From the NCBI GenBank assembly GCA_029863385.1, contig JAOTVU010000014.1, positions 1 to 51,868 on the forward strand: DNA of 51,868 nt, written 5' to 3'. Below, piece by piece: positions 8,701 through 16,358 of the stretch; position 1 is the stretch's first letter, and the number at the start of each line of letters is the position of its first letter. The notes under the pieces were generated by a model. It saw only the letters and a program-made list of their open reading frames with translations, was not told where the DNA came from and made no database searches. The DNA is from Acidimicrobiia bacterium. Its GTDB lineage: Bacteria; Actinomycetota; Acidimicrobiia; Acidimicrobiales; SZUA-35. Both the position numbers and the translations under genes were made by a program.

Positions 8701-9579
8701 CTGTGCGATCAGGGAGCGTTGCGACTCGGGATTGCCCATCTCCACCGAGCGCTCGACAACCTGTCGGCCGTCGAGGTCGACGACACCCGGTGCGCTCTCC
8801 AACACCTGGCCAACGCCTACCTGGAGATCGGTGACTACGAGAACCTGGCCGTGGTCGGCAATCGACTGAGTCAACAGCGGGGCCGCTTTGGTCAGCCATC
8901 GGTCGATACCGGCACCGTTCAGGCGATTCGAGCGGCCATCGACCTCGACAACGGCGATGTCGAGGGCGCACTCGAAGCGGCGGAAGGTGCTCTCGAGCTG
9001 CTGCATCGTGGCAGCTTCGTGGATCTGACCAGCGCCGCGTCGCTGACGACGGTCCGGGCCCTCGGTGCACTCGATCGGCACCAGACGGTTGTGGACCGCT
9101 GGGGCGATCTGGACGAGCTGGCGGTGGGTCTTCGCCGCCCGACGCTCCTGTTGGCCATTGCCGAGTCGTGTCTGGCGGTCGGCGCGTTCGAAGCGGCCTA
9201 CCGCCTCGAGACCGAGGCCTACCGGCGCCGTCGCTACCGCAACCTCGGTTTGGGCACGCTCGTGTCGTTGGCCCAACAGCTGTCGGGCGGTCCCACCGAG
9301 GTGGGCGACCCGGCTCGGTCTTCCGAACGGGGAACCTGCGCCGACTTCGAGGAGTTCCGCAGCCTGGTTTCGGCGGTCGACGACCTCGGGCGGCGACTCG
9401 ACGAGCTGGTTCGGCTCTCGACCGACGCCTTCGACCGGGCGGCGGCCGGGTCGCTGCCGGATCTCGGCGTGCTCGAGGAACGTGTCGAACTGCTGTCCCG
9501 AGCCGTCGTTGAACTCGGCCAGAGCGAGGGGCCTGTAGGAATCGCGGCGCCGATCGGCGGTCTCGAGGTGGGTCTGTGA
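5794..9579 (+). CDS. TPR - histidine kinase - receiver - TPR hybrid signalling protein
   Basis: A 1261-residue soluble protein with no signal peptide or membrane helix. Residues 1 to about 385 form helical TPR-like repeats. Then comes an H-box, LVHDLRGHLASIRL, with phospho-acceptor His402. The ATPase domain follows, with N-box NLVDNALKFT near 517 and G-box STGLGLQIV near 590. A receiver domain (about 668-780) has the acidic pair in VFDDDP, phospho-Asp718 in LFILDVM and Lys766 in LRKPV. The last 450 residues are again TPR-like and end in an Ala/Leu-rich helix. His and Asp in one chain suggest an internal phosphorelay. The TPR arms replace a usual sensor domain and may read protein partners. 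No output-domain protein is adjacent. The following epimerase gene lies 25 nt downstream. Confidence 0.85.
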   Translation: MYDLEAVLLEARTTGTVPADLLSWAESTGDALTIAAAYAVTAVVDSIELRLHESLAENNRAISIYETISIEDARLVDGGDVEHRVFLWSAYNCRAVVLDRLGRWGEAVHGHRQALALAENLDYERGMVVSGSNLGRILLRHDSPTQGVYQLLHPVVTGEDDEGRYTTRVRSRSMAEFYYACGLLEQAADSLAHYNDVRERFHRIDVVRGASQLAYIRMALGDLEPARRLVSEIDQRRIGRRPKVAVDFAPVKARLLGLDGRVDEGLAVLDVLAADMAEAALPETVLSSIGHPAVARAEILADAGRLRESLAMIEADRVPIERVTMSRLLTLRAEILAKLDRWEEALLAGREAEVLRRQFDVDADEYITLTFPDGYQYDGGRLRAHLADLYAREIHLRDVLVHDLRGHLASIRLAVESAAGTARAENRAAKLRVLMTAANRMADAQRNSVAYLRLVEGDERATPAADLVAVNLANVVDGVVERFAGQACRKSVEIRRLPSPDVEVRADRKMLDACLGNLVDNALKFTYPGTTVSVTWRVVESDADAPTDRRVEISVLDQGPGLTSDDLGRIFRNAQVLSARPTGGEPSTGLGLQIVTGFVNTMGGLLTADNDQGGGAVFTLSLPTDDDTVRGHDALLPRRSWAVERPGGSNDVTVDSDDGRSRRSVAARVLVFDDDPLVLSMMSEIVQGLGAEVRSAGSYQEAFDLIHAGRAFDLFILDVMVDGSPVGLQLADLAVSTYPDAEVVLATGLELDSEIGAGAGLSILRKPVRVSQLEQLVLRCGGAAKPSSSTSAVAPDVQPDVPLSAKGRIRLVREVAQGRELAPDWLDRMLAEGDEAARIDALIIAGVHEGVQGRRHRSLELCHAARRALTDSGRKRPIDLVWQLDNNIGIICQELGRHVEARTEMERALELAIDNRYEYGIPRSSLNLSTIYTSLGLHEAAIEILGRAATRIGADRHARAQLFMVLGTKLCDQGALRLGIAHLHRALDNLSAVEVDDTRCALQHLANAYLEIGDYENLAVVGNRLSQQRGRFGQPSVDTGTVQAIRAAIDLDNGDVEGALEAAEGALELLHRGSFVDLTSAASLTTVRALGALDRHQTVVDRWGDLDELAVGLRRPTLLLAIAESCLAVGAFEAAYRLETEAYRRRRYRNLGLGTLVSLAQQLSGGPTEVGDPARSSERGTCADFEEFRSLVSAVDDLGRRLDELVRLSTDAFDRAAAGSLPDLGVLEERVELLSRAVVELGQSEGPVGIAAPIGGLEVGL

Positions 9580-9585
9580 TCTAAG

Positions 9586-9602
9586 CTGGCTCCAGGAGCC
9601 AG
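9586..9602 (+). promoter_or_regulatory. Inverted repeat enclosing the ribosome-binding site of the epimerase gene
   Basis: CTGGCTCC, a, GGAGCCAG forms a perfect 8-bp palindrome just before the ATG at 9605. The Shine-Dalgarno AGGAG (9594-9598) lies inside it, so an mRNA hairpin would bury the ribosome site. Confidence 0.45.
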
Positions 9603-9604
9603 TG

Positions 9605-10138
9605 ATGTTCATTGAACCCACCTCGATCGACGGCCTGTACACCATCGACCCTGACCGACACGTCGACGACCGCGGCTACTTCGCCCGGGCGTGGTGCGTC
9701 AACGAATTCTCCGAAAACGGCCTGACGGCCGGGTTCGTCCAGAGCAGCATTTCCTACAACGCCAAGGCCGGCACGCTGCGGGGAATGCACTTTCAAACAG
9801 AGCCGTACGGCGAGACGAAGCTGATCCGCTGCGAGCGTGGAGCGATCCACGACGTGATCCTCGACGTGCGACCGGGTTCCGACACCTACCTGCAGTGGGA
9901 GGCCTTCCGGCTCGATCCGCTCGACGGACGACAGCTCTATGTGGCTCCCGGCCTGGCCCACGGCTTTCAGACGCTGGCCGACGACACCGTGGTGAGCTAT
10001 CAGATCGACACTTTCTACGAGCCTGACCATGCCACCGGGGTGCGATGGGACGACCCGGCCTTCGGCATCGAATGGCCCGATGCGGCCGAGCGAATCATGT
10101 CGGACAAGGACCGGTCCTGGCCCGACTTCGAGCCATAA
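9605..10138 (+). CDS. dTDP-4-dehydrorhamnose 3,5-epimerase-like cupin (RfbC family)
   Basis: A 177-residue protein of the RfbC family, the usual length. It shows DDRGYFARAW at residues about 20-30, SISYNAKAGTLRGMHFQ with the catalytic His in the LRGMHFQ motif, and YVAPGLAHGFQTL. The family epimerises C3 and C5 of dTDP-4-keto-6-deoxyglucose in nucleotide-sugar synthesis. Several relatives act on other 4-keto sugars, and no rfbA/B/D genes are nearby, so the true substrate is open. ATG 9605 is preferred to the adjacent GTG 9602 because it leaves 6 nt after the AGGAG. It lies 25 nt downstream of the hybrid kinase gene, possibly co-transcribed. Confidence 0.85.
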   Translation: MFIEPTSIDGLYTIDPDRHVDDRGYFARAWCVNEFSENGLTAGFVQSSISYNAKAGTLRGMHFQTEPYGETKLIRCERGAIHDVILDVRPGSDTYLQWEAFRLDPLDGRQLYVAPGLAHGFQTLADDTVVSYQIDTFYEPDHATGVRWDDPAFGIEWPDAAERIMSDKDRSWPDFEP

Positions 10139-10174
10139 ACGCGCCCGCCGCCCACCTCGAGATCTGCAGCAGGA

Positions 10175-10200
10175 TCGTGGCACCACTGCGGATGCCACGA
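10175..10200. terminator. Hairpin between convergent genes
   Basis: TCGTGGCA (10175-10182) pairs with TGCCACGA (10193-10200) around a 10-nt loop, in the 82-nt gap between the convergent rfbC-like and DUF4910 genes. It could serve both strands. Confidence 0.45.
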
Positions 10201-10220
10201 CAACGGTTCAGCGGAGCCCG

Positions 10221-11528
10221 CTATGCCGGGCGAAGCAGGTCGGCATCGACCAGGGCGTCCGCCGCCGTCTCCAGGGCCTCCGTCGGCAGCCCCGACATGC
10301 GGGCGATGTCGTTGAGCGAGTGCTCCCCGTCGGAGTAGGCCAGCAGCCAGAGCAGCCCCATCTCCGTCGACTTCGAGTTCACGGCTCCACCCACCGCCGT
10401 GTAGAGCCCGCGGCGGCCGAGCTGGGGTTCGCCGTGAGGCTGGGTGTTGAGGTAGCGGGGCTCGGAGTCGACCGCCTCGACGGCCGCCAGGACCAGCTCG
10501 ACGGTGTCGACCAACGTGTCGTCGTCGACGAAGTCGAGATCATCGGCCGACGTGTGGTACTCGGGATAGGTGCCATGCATGGACCGGCTCAGCCGGCCGA
10601 CCGGTAGGTCGAAACCGGGGGAGCAGAACTGGCGCTCGTCGTAGCCGTAGGGGTAGTAGTCGATCACGGCGCCACCACGTTCCTCGACAAGCCTCGCCAT
10701 CACCAGGTCCATCCGGCTCGAGCTCCGGCGCGATCGTTTGTAGGTGGCCGGGGCCCGGTCGCCCGCACCGGCGAGAACCAGGCCGGCCTTGATCCGTTCG
10801 GTGGTTCGGCGGTTGCGTTCCAGCCAGGTGATGGACCCGATCGTGCCGGGGATGAAAAGCAGCCGAAGGGTGTGACGCAGCGGTTTGGGACGATCCGACA
10901 GCCGCCTGGCCACCTCGGTCAGTGCGGCCATACCCGACAGGTTGTCGTTGGCCAGCGACGGGTGGCAGATGTGGGTTGACAGCAGGATCTCGTCGTCGGT
11001 CAGACCCGGGAGCACGGCCTCGCCGTAGCTCAGGTGGCCCGGCTCGAGCGTGGCGTCGATCTTCACCCGGTACCGGCCCTGGGGCAGCGCCTCGTACTGG
11101 CGGTGGGTCATGCACAGGCCCCACGCCTCCCGGTAATAGGTGGTGCGGTAGGGAATGTCGTCGGGCTGATCGGGCAGGGTGAACAGGTGGGGGCGCAGGT
11201 CGTCGAGGTCCAACTCGACCTCGGTCGGCACCGAATACGACACCACGTGGAGGTTCGAGTCGTCGGTCGTCAACACCCGGCCCAGCGGCCCGTCGAGGGT
11301 GGCTCGATTGAGGTTCCACTCCTTGGGCACCGTCCAGTCGAGCACGGGGGTCCCGGTCGGCACCTCGTGACGAAACAGTGTGGGTCCGTTGAGGGCCGCC
11401 TGCAGTTCTGCGTCGAGCAGATCGAGCGTGGCCCGCACCCCGTTGCCCGTGATCGATCGGCAGAGCGGATACGCCTGCTCCATGAACGCCCGCATCCGTT
11501 TGCGGCCGTCGGCACCAGCTGAAACCAT
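10221..11528 (-). CDS. DUF4910/M28-type aminopeptidase-like protein with C-terminal winged helix
   Basis: A 435-residue cytosolic protein. The N-terminal part contains RSITGNGVRATLDLL and DWTVPKEWN, marks of the DUF4910/DUF2172 family. The zinc-peptidase-like core shows LLSTHICHPSLANDNLSG, with His and Asp ligands of the M28 fold, then FIPGTIGSITWLERN and YHTSADDLDFV. The last 60 residues look like a winged helix. This family is found in surface polysaccharide loci and its substrate is not firmly known. ATG 11528 shares one base with the stop of the upstream epimerase gene (TGATG) and has GGAGGAG 5 nt away, so the two are translationally coupled. Confidence 0.8.
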   Translation of the reverse strand: MVSAGADGRKRMRAFMEQAYPLCRSITGNGVRATLDLLDAELQAALNGPTLFRHEVPTGTPVLDWTVPKEWNLNRATLDGPLGRVLTTDDSNLHVVSYSVPTEVELDLDDLRPHLFTLPDQPDDIPYRTTYYREAWGLCMTHRQYEALPQGRYRVKIDATLEPGHLSYGEAVLPGLTDDEILLSTHICHPSLANDNLSGMAALTEVARRLSDRPKPLRHTLRLLFIPGTIGSITWLERNRRTTERIKAGLVLAGAGDRAPATYKRSRRSSSRMDLVMARLVEERGGAVIDYYPYGYDERQFCSPGFDLPVGRLSRSMHGTYPEYHTSADDLDFVDDDTLVDTVELVLAAVEAVDSEPRYLNTQPHGEPQLGRRGLYTAVGGAVNSKSTEMGLLWLLAYSDGEHSLNDIARMSGLPTEALETAADALVDADLLRPA

Positions 11529-12484
11529 CACACTCCTCCGTACCATCCCAGGGTTGCCGCCAGACCTTCGCGCAAGTCTACGGCCGGCACCCAGCCGAGA
11601 AGTCGCCGTGTCGCGTCGATGTCGGCGACCTTCTCCACTTCCCGGCTGCGGTCGGCGACGGAGCCGAACCTGGGCTCGACCTCGACGCCGGCCAGATCGA
11701 CGAGTGTTTCCACCACCTCGCGAACCGTGGCCAACGATCCGGTGCCGAGGGGGACCGGGTCCTCGGCCGCCTCGCCGATACAGGCCCGGGCGATCCCCTC
11801 GGCAACGTCGCCGACGTAGACCCAGTCGACCAGGCGGGTACCGCTCGACAGCGCCGGCGCTTCGCCGGCCTGCAGCGATCGGATCACGTGGGGAATCAGC
11901 TTTGTCTCGTCGAGTTGGGCCGGACCGTAGACCATGAAGATCTGGAGGTTCACGACCTCGACCGGTGTCGCCGCCCGGTAGTAGTCGCCGTAGAGATGTG
12001 CGGCGGCCTTGCTCAAGGCGTACGGCGATGCCGCCAGCTGACCGGGCTCGTTCGGTTCCTCGAGCGATCCGGCGAGGAGCACACGACCGACGTCGAAGCG
12101 GCGGGCGGCGTCGAGGAGGTGCACGGCCGATGCCGTGTTGGCTGCGAACATCGGCAGGAGCAACTCGGCGTCGCGGGCGCCCTTGACCAGGCTGGCCAGG
12201 TGCACGATCACCTCCGGGCGAGCGGCTTCGACCGCCTCGGCGGTTGCGGTCGCGTCGGTCAGATCGGCGTGATGCCACGTGATGGGGGTGGCGAAGGTGA
12301 CGGTCGGCTCGGCGCGGCGGGCGATGGCGTGCACCTCGGAGCCGACCCGGTGGAGCAGTTCGACGACGTGGCCCCCGATGAATCCGGTTGCGCCGGTCAC
12401 GAGGATTCGTCGGTGCTCCAGCTGGTCGGTGGCGCCACCGAGAACCTCTCCGGCGCCGCTGTAGCCATCCCCGAAGATTCCCAT
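11528..12484 (-). CDS. NAD-dependent sugar epimerase/dehydratase (extended SDR)
   Basis: A 318-residue extended short-chain dehydrogenase. RILVTGATGFIGG near residue 22 is the NAD-binding loop, and YALSKAAAHLY carries the YxxxK catalytic pair. The rest matches nucleotide-sugar epimerase/dehydratases. It is the first gene of a two-gene operon with the DUF4910 protein, overlapping it by one base. The partner and the nearby rfbC-like gene suggest modified-sugar synthesis, but the sugar is unknown. The start is uncertain: ATG 12484 gives a normal length, while an in-frame start at 12553 would add 23 residues without family likeness. Confidence 0.82.
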   Translation of the reverse strand: MGIFGDGYSGAGEVLGGATDQLEHRRILVTGATGFIGGHVVELLHRVGSEVHAIARRAEPTVTFATPITWHHADLTDATATAEAVEAARPEVIVHLASLVKGARDAELLLPMFAANTASAVHLLDAARRFDVGRVLLAGSLEEPNEPGQLAASPYALSKAAAHLYGDYYRAATPVEVVNLQIFMVYGPAQLDETKLIPHVIRSLQAGEAPALSSGTRLVDWVYVGDVAEGIARACIGEAAEDPVPLGTGSLATVREVVETLVDLAGVEVEPRFGSVADRSREVEKVADIDATRRLLGWVPAVDLREGLAATLGWYGGV

Positions 12485-12635
12485 GGGGAGTGCACTGTAG
12501 CCCTTCCTCGGATGGTCGGGTCGGAGGGATCCGCGACCAGGTCCCGGGCCCACCGTCCATTACGGGTTTGTGTCGGCTTGGCCTACCATGGACCTCGGAT
12601 ACGTAACCGGATGGACGTCGCTGGGGTCTTACTAG

Positions 12636-13208
12636 GTGGATTCGGACAGAACGAACGAACTCGTAGCAGCTGCGAAGGAGGGCGACCACCGCGCCTTCGA
12701 GGAGTTGGTACGACAAACCTATGCCGACACCTACACGCTGGCCTACCGGCTTGTGGGCGATGAGGAGGACGCTCGGGACGTGGTCCAGGAGACGTATCTA
12801 CGGGCCCACAAGGGCCTCAAAAAGTTCCGGGGTGATGCCCAGCTCTCGACCTGGCTGCATCGCATCACGGCCAACTGTGCCAACACCTTCCTCGGCCGGC
12901 GCGGCCGTCATCGCCACGACGAGCTCTCCGACGATTTCGAACTGGCCGACGACGTACCCGACCGAGACCCGGTTTTTCAAGCCGACCTCGGGGATCTGCG
13001 CTCGAACCTGGTCGCTGCTCTGACGGAGCTGCCGCCCAAGCTGCGAACGGTCGTCGTCCTGCGCGACATCTACGACTTGTCGCATGATGCCATCGCCACC
13101 GAACTCGACATATCCGAATCCGCCGCCAAGGTCCGGCTGCATCGGGCCCGAAAGCGGCTGCGTGAATCGCTCTATCCAATGGGGGAGGAGCAGGCCCATG
13201 CCGTCTGA
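12636..13208 (+). CDS. ECF-type RNA polymerase sigma factor
   Basis: A 190-residue sigma-70 family protein made of region 2 (AFEELVRQTYADTYTLAYRL, GDEEDARDVVQETYLRAHKG) and region 4 (ALTELPPKLRTVVVLRDIYD, then SESAAKVRLHRARKRLR). It directs RNA polymerase to its own promoters. The start is GTG 12636. The anti-sigma gene overlaps its end by 11 nt, so the two are co-translated, and release from that membrane partner is the likely control. The signal is unknown. Confidence 0.92.
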   Translation: MDSDRTNELVAAAKEGDHRAFEELVRQTYADTYTLAYRLVGDEEDARDVVQETYLRAHKGLKKFRGDAQLSTWLHRITANCANTFLGRRGRHRHDELSDDFELADDVPDRDPVFQADLGDLRSNLVAALTELPPKLRTVVVLRDIYDLSHDAIATELDISESAAKVRLHRARKRLRESLYPMGEEQAHAV

Positions 13209-13608
13209 GAACTCGACCGGTCCAACCACAGCGCCGCTCCGGACCAACTGCGAGACCTTCAGTCTGCAACTGGCCGGAGCCGTCGACGGGGAAGAACTCG
13301 ATCCGGCGGCCAAGTCTCACTTCGAGACCTGTCTCCGCTGCCAGGCCGAGCTGGCCCAGTACAAGAAGCTACTGCGGGCGCTCGCCTCGCTGCGCGACCA
13401 GCGCCTCGCCGTCGACGACACCCTCGTGAACGAGATCCTGCTGGCGTTGGAGCCCGGTGGCACCGTTCATCGCCTCCAACGGCTGAGTTCCGCGTCCCGA
13501 TCCCGAAAAGCCGCATACATCGGCGGAATCGCCGCGGCCACCGCAGGCGCGGCCGGGGCTCTCGTGATCGCCTCCCGGCTGGCGGCCCGCCAGCGCCTGG
13601 CCAGCTAG
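13198..13608 (+). CDS. Zinc-finger anti-sigma factor, membrane-anchored
   Basis: A 136-residue protein starting at ATG 13198 inside the end of the sigma gene. It carries HFETCLRCQAEL, the HxxxCxxC motif of zf-HC2 anti-sigma domains, near residues 41-52. One hydrophobic segment near the C-terminus (AYIGGIAAATAGAAGALVIA) should anchor it in the membrane with a very short outer tail. It probably holds the upstream ECF sigma factor inactive. With almost no extracytoplasmic domain, sensing may depend on the zinc site (redox) or on another protein. Confidence 0.85.
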   Translation: MPSENSTGPTTAPLRTNCETFSLQLAGAVDGEELDPAAKSHFETCLRCQAELAQYKKLLRALASLRDQRLAVDDTLVNEILLALEPGGTVHRLQRLSSASRSRKAAYIGGIAAATAGAAGALVIASRLAARQRLAS

Positions 13609-13647
13609 TCTTCTTCAGGGAACATTGGAACGTCAGCAGGAGGAATG

Positions 13648-14079
13648 ATGGTCATCGATGCCAAGGCGGAACGGCTGCGGAATCTGCCGCTGTTCAAAGG
13701 GGCCGACGAGGAGGCGATCGAGCATCTCGCTTCCGCGGCCGACGAGGTGACCGTCAAGGCCGGCCACACCCTGATCTCCCAGGGGAGGCACCATCAGGAG
13801 ATGTACGTCCTGGAGAGCGGAGCAGCCGCGGTCGAGATCGACGGTCGGCTGGTGGCCGAGGTGACTGGCGGGGAGTTCGTCGGCGAGTTGGGTTACTTCA
13901 CCAGGGAGCCGGCCAGCGCGACGGTCAGGACCGTCGACGAATGCAGACTGCTGGTCATTCCCTACAACCGGTTCGCCCAGATCCTCGACGACAACCCCAA
14001 GATGGTCCGGGCGATCGTGGCCGAGCTGGCGCAACGGCTTCAGGCGATCGACGACAAGCTCAAGACCATGAGGGCCTGA
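13648..14079 (+). CDS. Small cyclic nucleotide-binding (CRP-like) domain protein
   Basis: A 143-residue protein that is almost entirely one cNMP-binding beta-barrel: LRNLPLFKGADEEAIEHLA, then GHTLISQGRHHQEMYVLESG, FVGELGYFTREPASATVRT (the phosphate-binding cassette region) and a final C-helix. There is no helix-turn-helix, so it is not a transcription factor by itself. It may sense cAMP or another nucleotide for a partner, but the usual GExALL-R-x-A cassette is only partly kept. Of two adjacent ATGs, 13648 has the better spacing to AGGAGG (13638-13643). Confidence 0.78.
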   Translation: MVIDAKAERLRNLPLFKGADEEAIEHLASAADEVTVKAGHTLISQGRHHQEMYVLESGAAAVEIDGRLVAEVTGGEFVGELGYFTREPASATVRTVDECRLLVIPYNRFAQILDDNPKMVRAIVAELAQRLQAIDDKLKTMRA

Positions 14080-14182
14080 GGCTGCGTTTCGAAGCGCCGG
14101 CGGTCAAAAAACTGCGGCGGTTCCGGCCTGCCGGGCTGCTACCGTGTAGCTGCCGGTCGGCGATTTCGCCGAGCGGAAACCA

Positions 14183-14255
14183 AGGGCAGTAGCTCAATTG
14201 GCAGAGCACCGGTCTCCAAAACCGACGGTTGGGGGTTCAAATCCCTCCTGCCCTG
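14183..14255 (+). tRNA. trnW: tRNA-Trp (anticodon CCA)
   Basis: The 73-nt cloverleaf is visible: acceptor AGGGCAG/CTGCCCT, D-stem GCTC/GAGC, anticodon loop CTCCAAA with CCA, T-loop TTCAAAT, and discriminator G. CCA is not encoded. tRNA-Trp in front of secE-nusG is a common bacterial arrangement. Confidence 0.96.
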
Positions 14256-14455
14256 CGTAGTTCTTACCGAACCGAGGCAATAGTCTGTAAGGAGTGGGTG
14301 GTCAACGGGACCACCTCTCGATGGCCTCTGGGGCCGGACCCGATCTGGAATACCTCTCGGTCCACGGTTCGCTCCGGGCGTCGGTTTGTCCGCCCACCGG
14401 CTCGACCGGCTTTTGGAGACGTACGCCGCAGAGACGCTCGACAAGGATCAATGAC

Positions 14456-14764
14456 ATGGCGATGAATCGCGAACAGCGCCGCTATCTGCAGAAGCAAGGC
14501 CAGATGGATAGCGAGGGCAACCCCATTGCGACCAAGCGGGACAACCGCCCGGTCCCGACCGAGCGCGTCACCCCCCGCGAATACGTCGGAGAAGTTCGTT
14601 CCGAACTGAACCGCGTCATCTGGCCAACCCGGAGCGAGGTGATCAACTACACCATCGTGGTGGTCATCACCTTCACGTTCGTGACCCTGTTGGTGGCCGG
14701 GCTCGACTACTTGTTCGCTGAAGGATTCATCAGCCTGCTGAGGGCTGGAACCGAGGGTAATTGA
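14456..14764 (+). CDS. secE: Preprotein translocase subunit SecE
   Basis: A 102-residue protein with a charged N-terminus and a single membrane helix (INYTIVVVITFTFVTLLVAG). It is preceded by the SecE signature YVGEVRSELNRVIWPTRSEV. SecE clamps SecY in the protein-export channel. AAGGA lies 8 nt before ATG 14456. Its stop overlaps the nusG start by one base (TGATG). Confidence 0.94.
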   Translation: MAMNREQRRYLQKQGQMDSEGNPIATKRDNRPVPTERVTPREYVGEVRSELNRVIWPTRSEVINYTIVVVITFTFVTLLVAGLDYLFAEGFISLLRAGTEGN

Positions 14765-15690
14765 TGAGCGATATCACTGAAACCACGCCTGGCGTCGAAG
14801 CCGCCGATGGCGCCGCCGATGTTTCGGCTGAGGCCGGCGACGTTGCCGCCGATGGCGCCGACGCCTCGGCGGACGGCACCGAGTCCGCCGCCGTTCCCGT
14901 CGGCGAAGCCGTGGTCGAGCCGGCCGTGTCGGTGACCGACATCACCGCCGGCTCCGCCGACGAGGAGGCCAACCAGATCGAGGACCCGGAGTCCGCCGCC
15001 GACGAGCAGGCCGATACCGCTGATGTCGCGGGCGACGACGAGGCGTCCGACACACTGGGTGCGGGGGCCGACGGCGAGGAAGGAGCGGGCGAGGACGGAG
15101 CGGAGGCCGAGGAGAGCTCCCGTCGCCGACGCCGCGACTCGCCCTACGACCGCCCGGGCCGCTGGTATGTGATTCACACCCAATCGGGCTACGAGAACAA
15201 GGTTCGCAGCAACCTGCTGGCCCGTACACAATCGATGAACATGGAGGAGCGGATCTTCGAGGTCGTCATTCCGATGGAGGACGTCGTCGAGTTCAAGAAC
15301 GGCAAGAAGGTCATCGTTCAGAAGAAGGTCTTCCCCGGCTACCTCCTCACCCGCATGCACCTCGACGACGATTCGTGGTTCGTGGTTCGCAACACCCCCG
15401 GCGTCACCGGGTTCATCGGTGCGGGCAACAAGCCGTCGCCGCTTCCCCGCAAGGACGTCGAGAACTTCCTTGCCGTGAAGGAAGACGGCGACGACACCGC
15501 CCGAAAGGGTCGCCCCCGCCTCGAGTACACGATGGGTGAGACCGTCCGGGTCAAGGAAGGTCCCTTCGCCGACTTCCAGGGCGAGATCGTCGAGATCAAC
15601 GAGGATCAACTCCGCCTCAAGGTGCTCGTCAACATCTTCGGCCGGGAGACCCCGGTCGAATTGCAGTTCGCCGAGGTGGCCAAAATCTAG
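14764..15690 (+). CDS. nusG: Transcription termination/antitermination factor NusG with long acidic N-terminal extension
   Basis: A 308-residue protein, longer than the ~180 residues of E. coli NusG. The first 125 or so residues are a low-complexity Ala/Asp/Glu segment. The NGN domain then begins at [18 protein letters not shown] and includes [10 protein letters not shown], and the KOW domain ends the protein ([14 protein letters not shown]). It links RNA polymerase to Rho and the ribosome. Acidic N-terminal extensions are common in actinobacterial NusG, but this one is long. It is translationally coupled to secE. Confidence 0.95.
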   Translation: MSDITETTPGVEAADGAADVSAEAGDVAADGADASADGTESAAVPVGEAVVEPAVSVTDITAGSADEEANQIEDPESAADEQADTADVAGDDEASDTLGAGADGEEGAGEDGAEAEESSRRRRRDSPYDRPGRWYVIHTQSGYENKVRSNLLARTQSMNMEERIFEVVIPMEDVVEFKNGKKVIVQKKVFPGYLLTRMHLDDDSWFVVRNTPGVTGFIGAGNKPSPLPRKDVENFLAVKEDGDDTARKGRPRLEYTMGETVRVKEGPFADFQGEIVEINEDQLRLKVLVNIFGRETPVELQFAEVAKI

Positions 15691-15805
15691 AATCGGCGTT
15701 GCAAGTTGTCGCCGGCTGACAACCTCGGCACACTTGCACGTTGGTCTTTTGCAGCCCCACCAGCAGCGACCGTCGTTCGCTGGACAATCGTTTGAAAGAA
15801 ATCCG

Positions 15806-16234
15806 ATGGCCAAGAAGCAAGTACTAGCGGTCGTGAAAATCCAGATTCCTGCCGGGCAGGCCTCACCTGCTCCGCCTGTCGGGACCGCGCTCGGTCCCTA
15901 CGGTCTGCAGATCATGGACTTCTGCAAGGAGTACAACGCCCGCACCGAGTCCCAGCGGGGGCAGATCGTCCCGGTCGAGATCACCGTGTTCGAGGACCGC
16001 ACGTTCAGCTTCGTCCTCAAGACCCCGCCGACCGCCGAGTTGATCAAGAAGGCCGCCCGCATCGACAAGGGCGCCGGCGATCCGCTGCGGGAGCGGGCCG
16101 GTACCATCACCGACGCCCAGGTGACCGAGATCGCCGAGATCAAGATGCCCGACCTCAACGCCAACGACCTCCAGGCGGCGAAGCGGCAGGTTGCCGGCAC
16201 CGCCCGTCAGATGGGCGTCCACATCCGCGGCTGA
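15806..16234 (+). CDS. rplK: 50S ribosomal protein L11
   Basis: A 142-residue protein of standard length starting [20 protein letters not shown]. It has the N-terminal domain that binds the 23S GTPase centre ([17 protein letters not shown]) and the C-terminal RNA-binding domain ([20 protein letters not shown]). The ATG follows GAAAGAAAT. It lies 115 nt after nusG. That gap may hold a leader element, but I could not identify one. Confidence 0.97.
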   Translation: MAKKQVLAVVKIQIPAGQASPAPPVGTALGPYGLQIMDFCKEYNARTESQRGQIVPVEITVFEDRTFSFVLKTPPTAELIKKAARIDKGAGDPLRERAGTITDAQVTEIAEIKMPDLNANDLQAAKRQVAGTARQMGVHIRG

Positions 16235-16283
16235 ACGAGCCGCAACTTCTCAAGTCCGACTGGGAGGACCTAACCCACCGGCA

Positions 16284-16334
16284 CGGGTTCGACGACGTCG
16301 AACCCGGTAAGTGCAGCCGCCCGCTGAGGGCGGC
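16284..16334 (+). promoter_or_regulatory. Two tandem hairpins between rplK and rplA (candidate L1 regulatory RNA)
   Basis: The first hairpin pairs CGGGTTCGAC (16284-16293) with GTCGAACCCG (16297-16306) around gac. The second pairs GCCGCCC (16316-16322) with GGGCGGC (16328-16334). They fill the leader just before the rplA ribosome site. In other bacteria L1 represses its own mRNA by binding such a leader. The L1-specific consensus was not verified here, and attenuation is an alternative. Confidence 0.45.
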
Positions 16335-16358
16335 AAACGACAACGACAGGGAGCCGAT

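Noticed and set aside
7003-9645. 880-codon frame antisense to the hybrid kinase
   Set aside because: The sense frame has intact kinase and receiver motifs; the antisense product is featureless.
11529-12716. Upstream continuation of the DUF4910 frame, giving an apparent 831-residue protein
   Set aside because: The extension lies in the wrong frame of the SDR epimerase gene, and a well-placed ATG with GGAGGAG starts the family-like protein at 11528.
16250-16358. Simple intrinsic terminator between rplK and rplA
   Set aside because: No T run, and rplA must be expressed with rplK; a regulatory leader is more likely.
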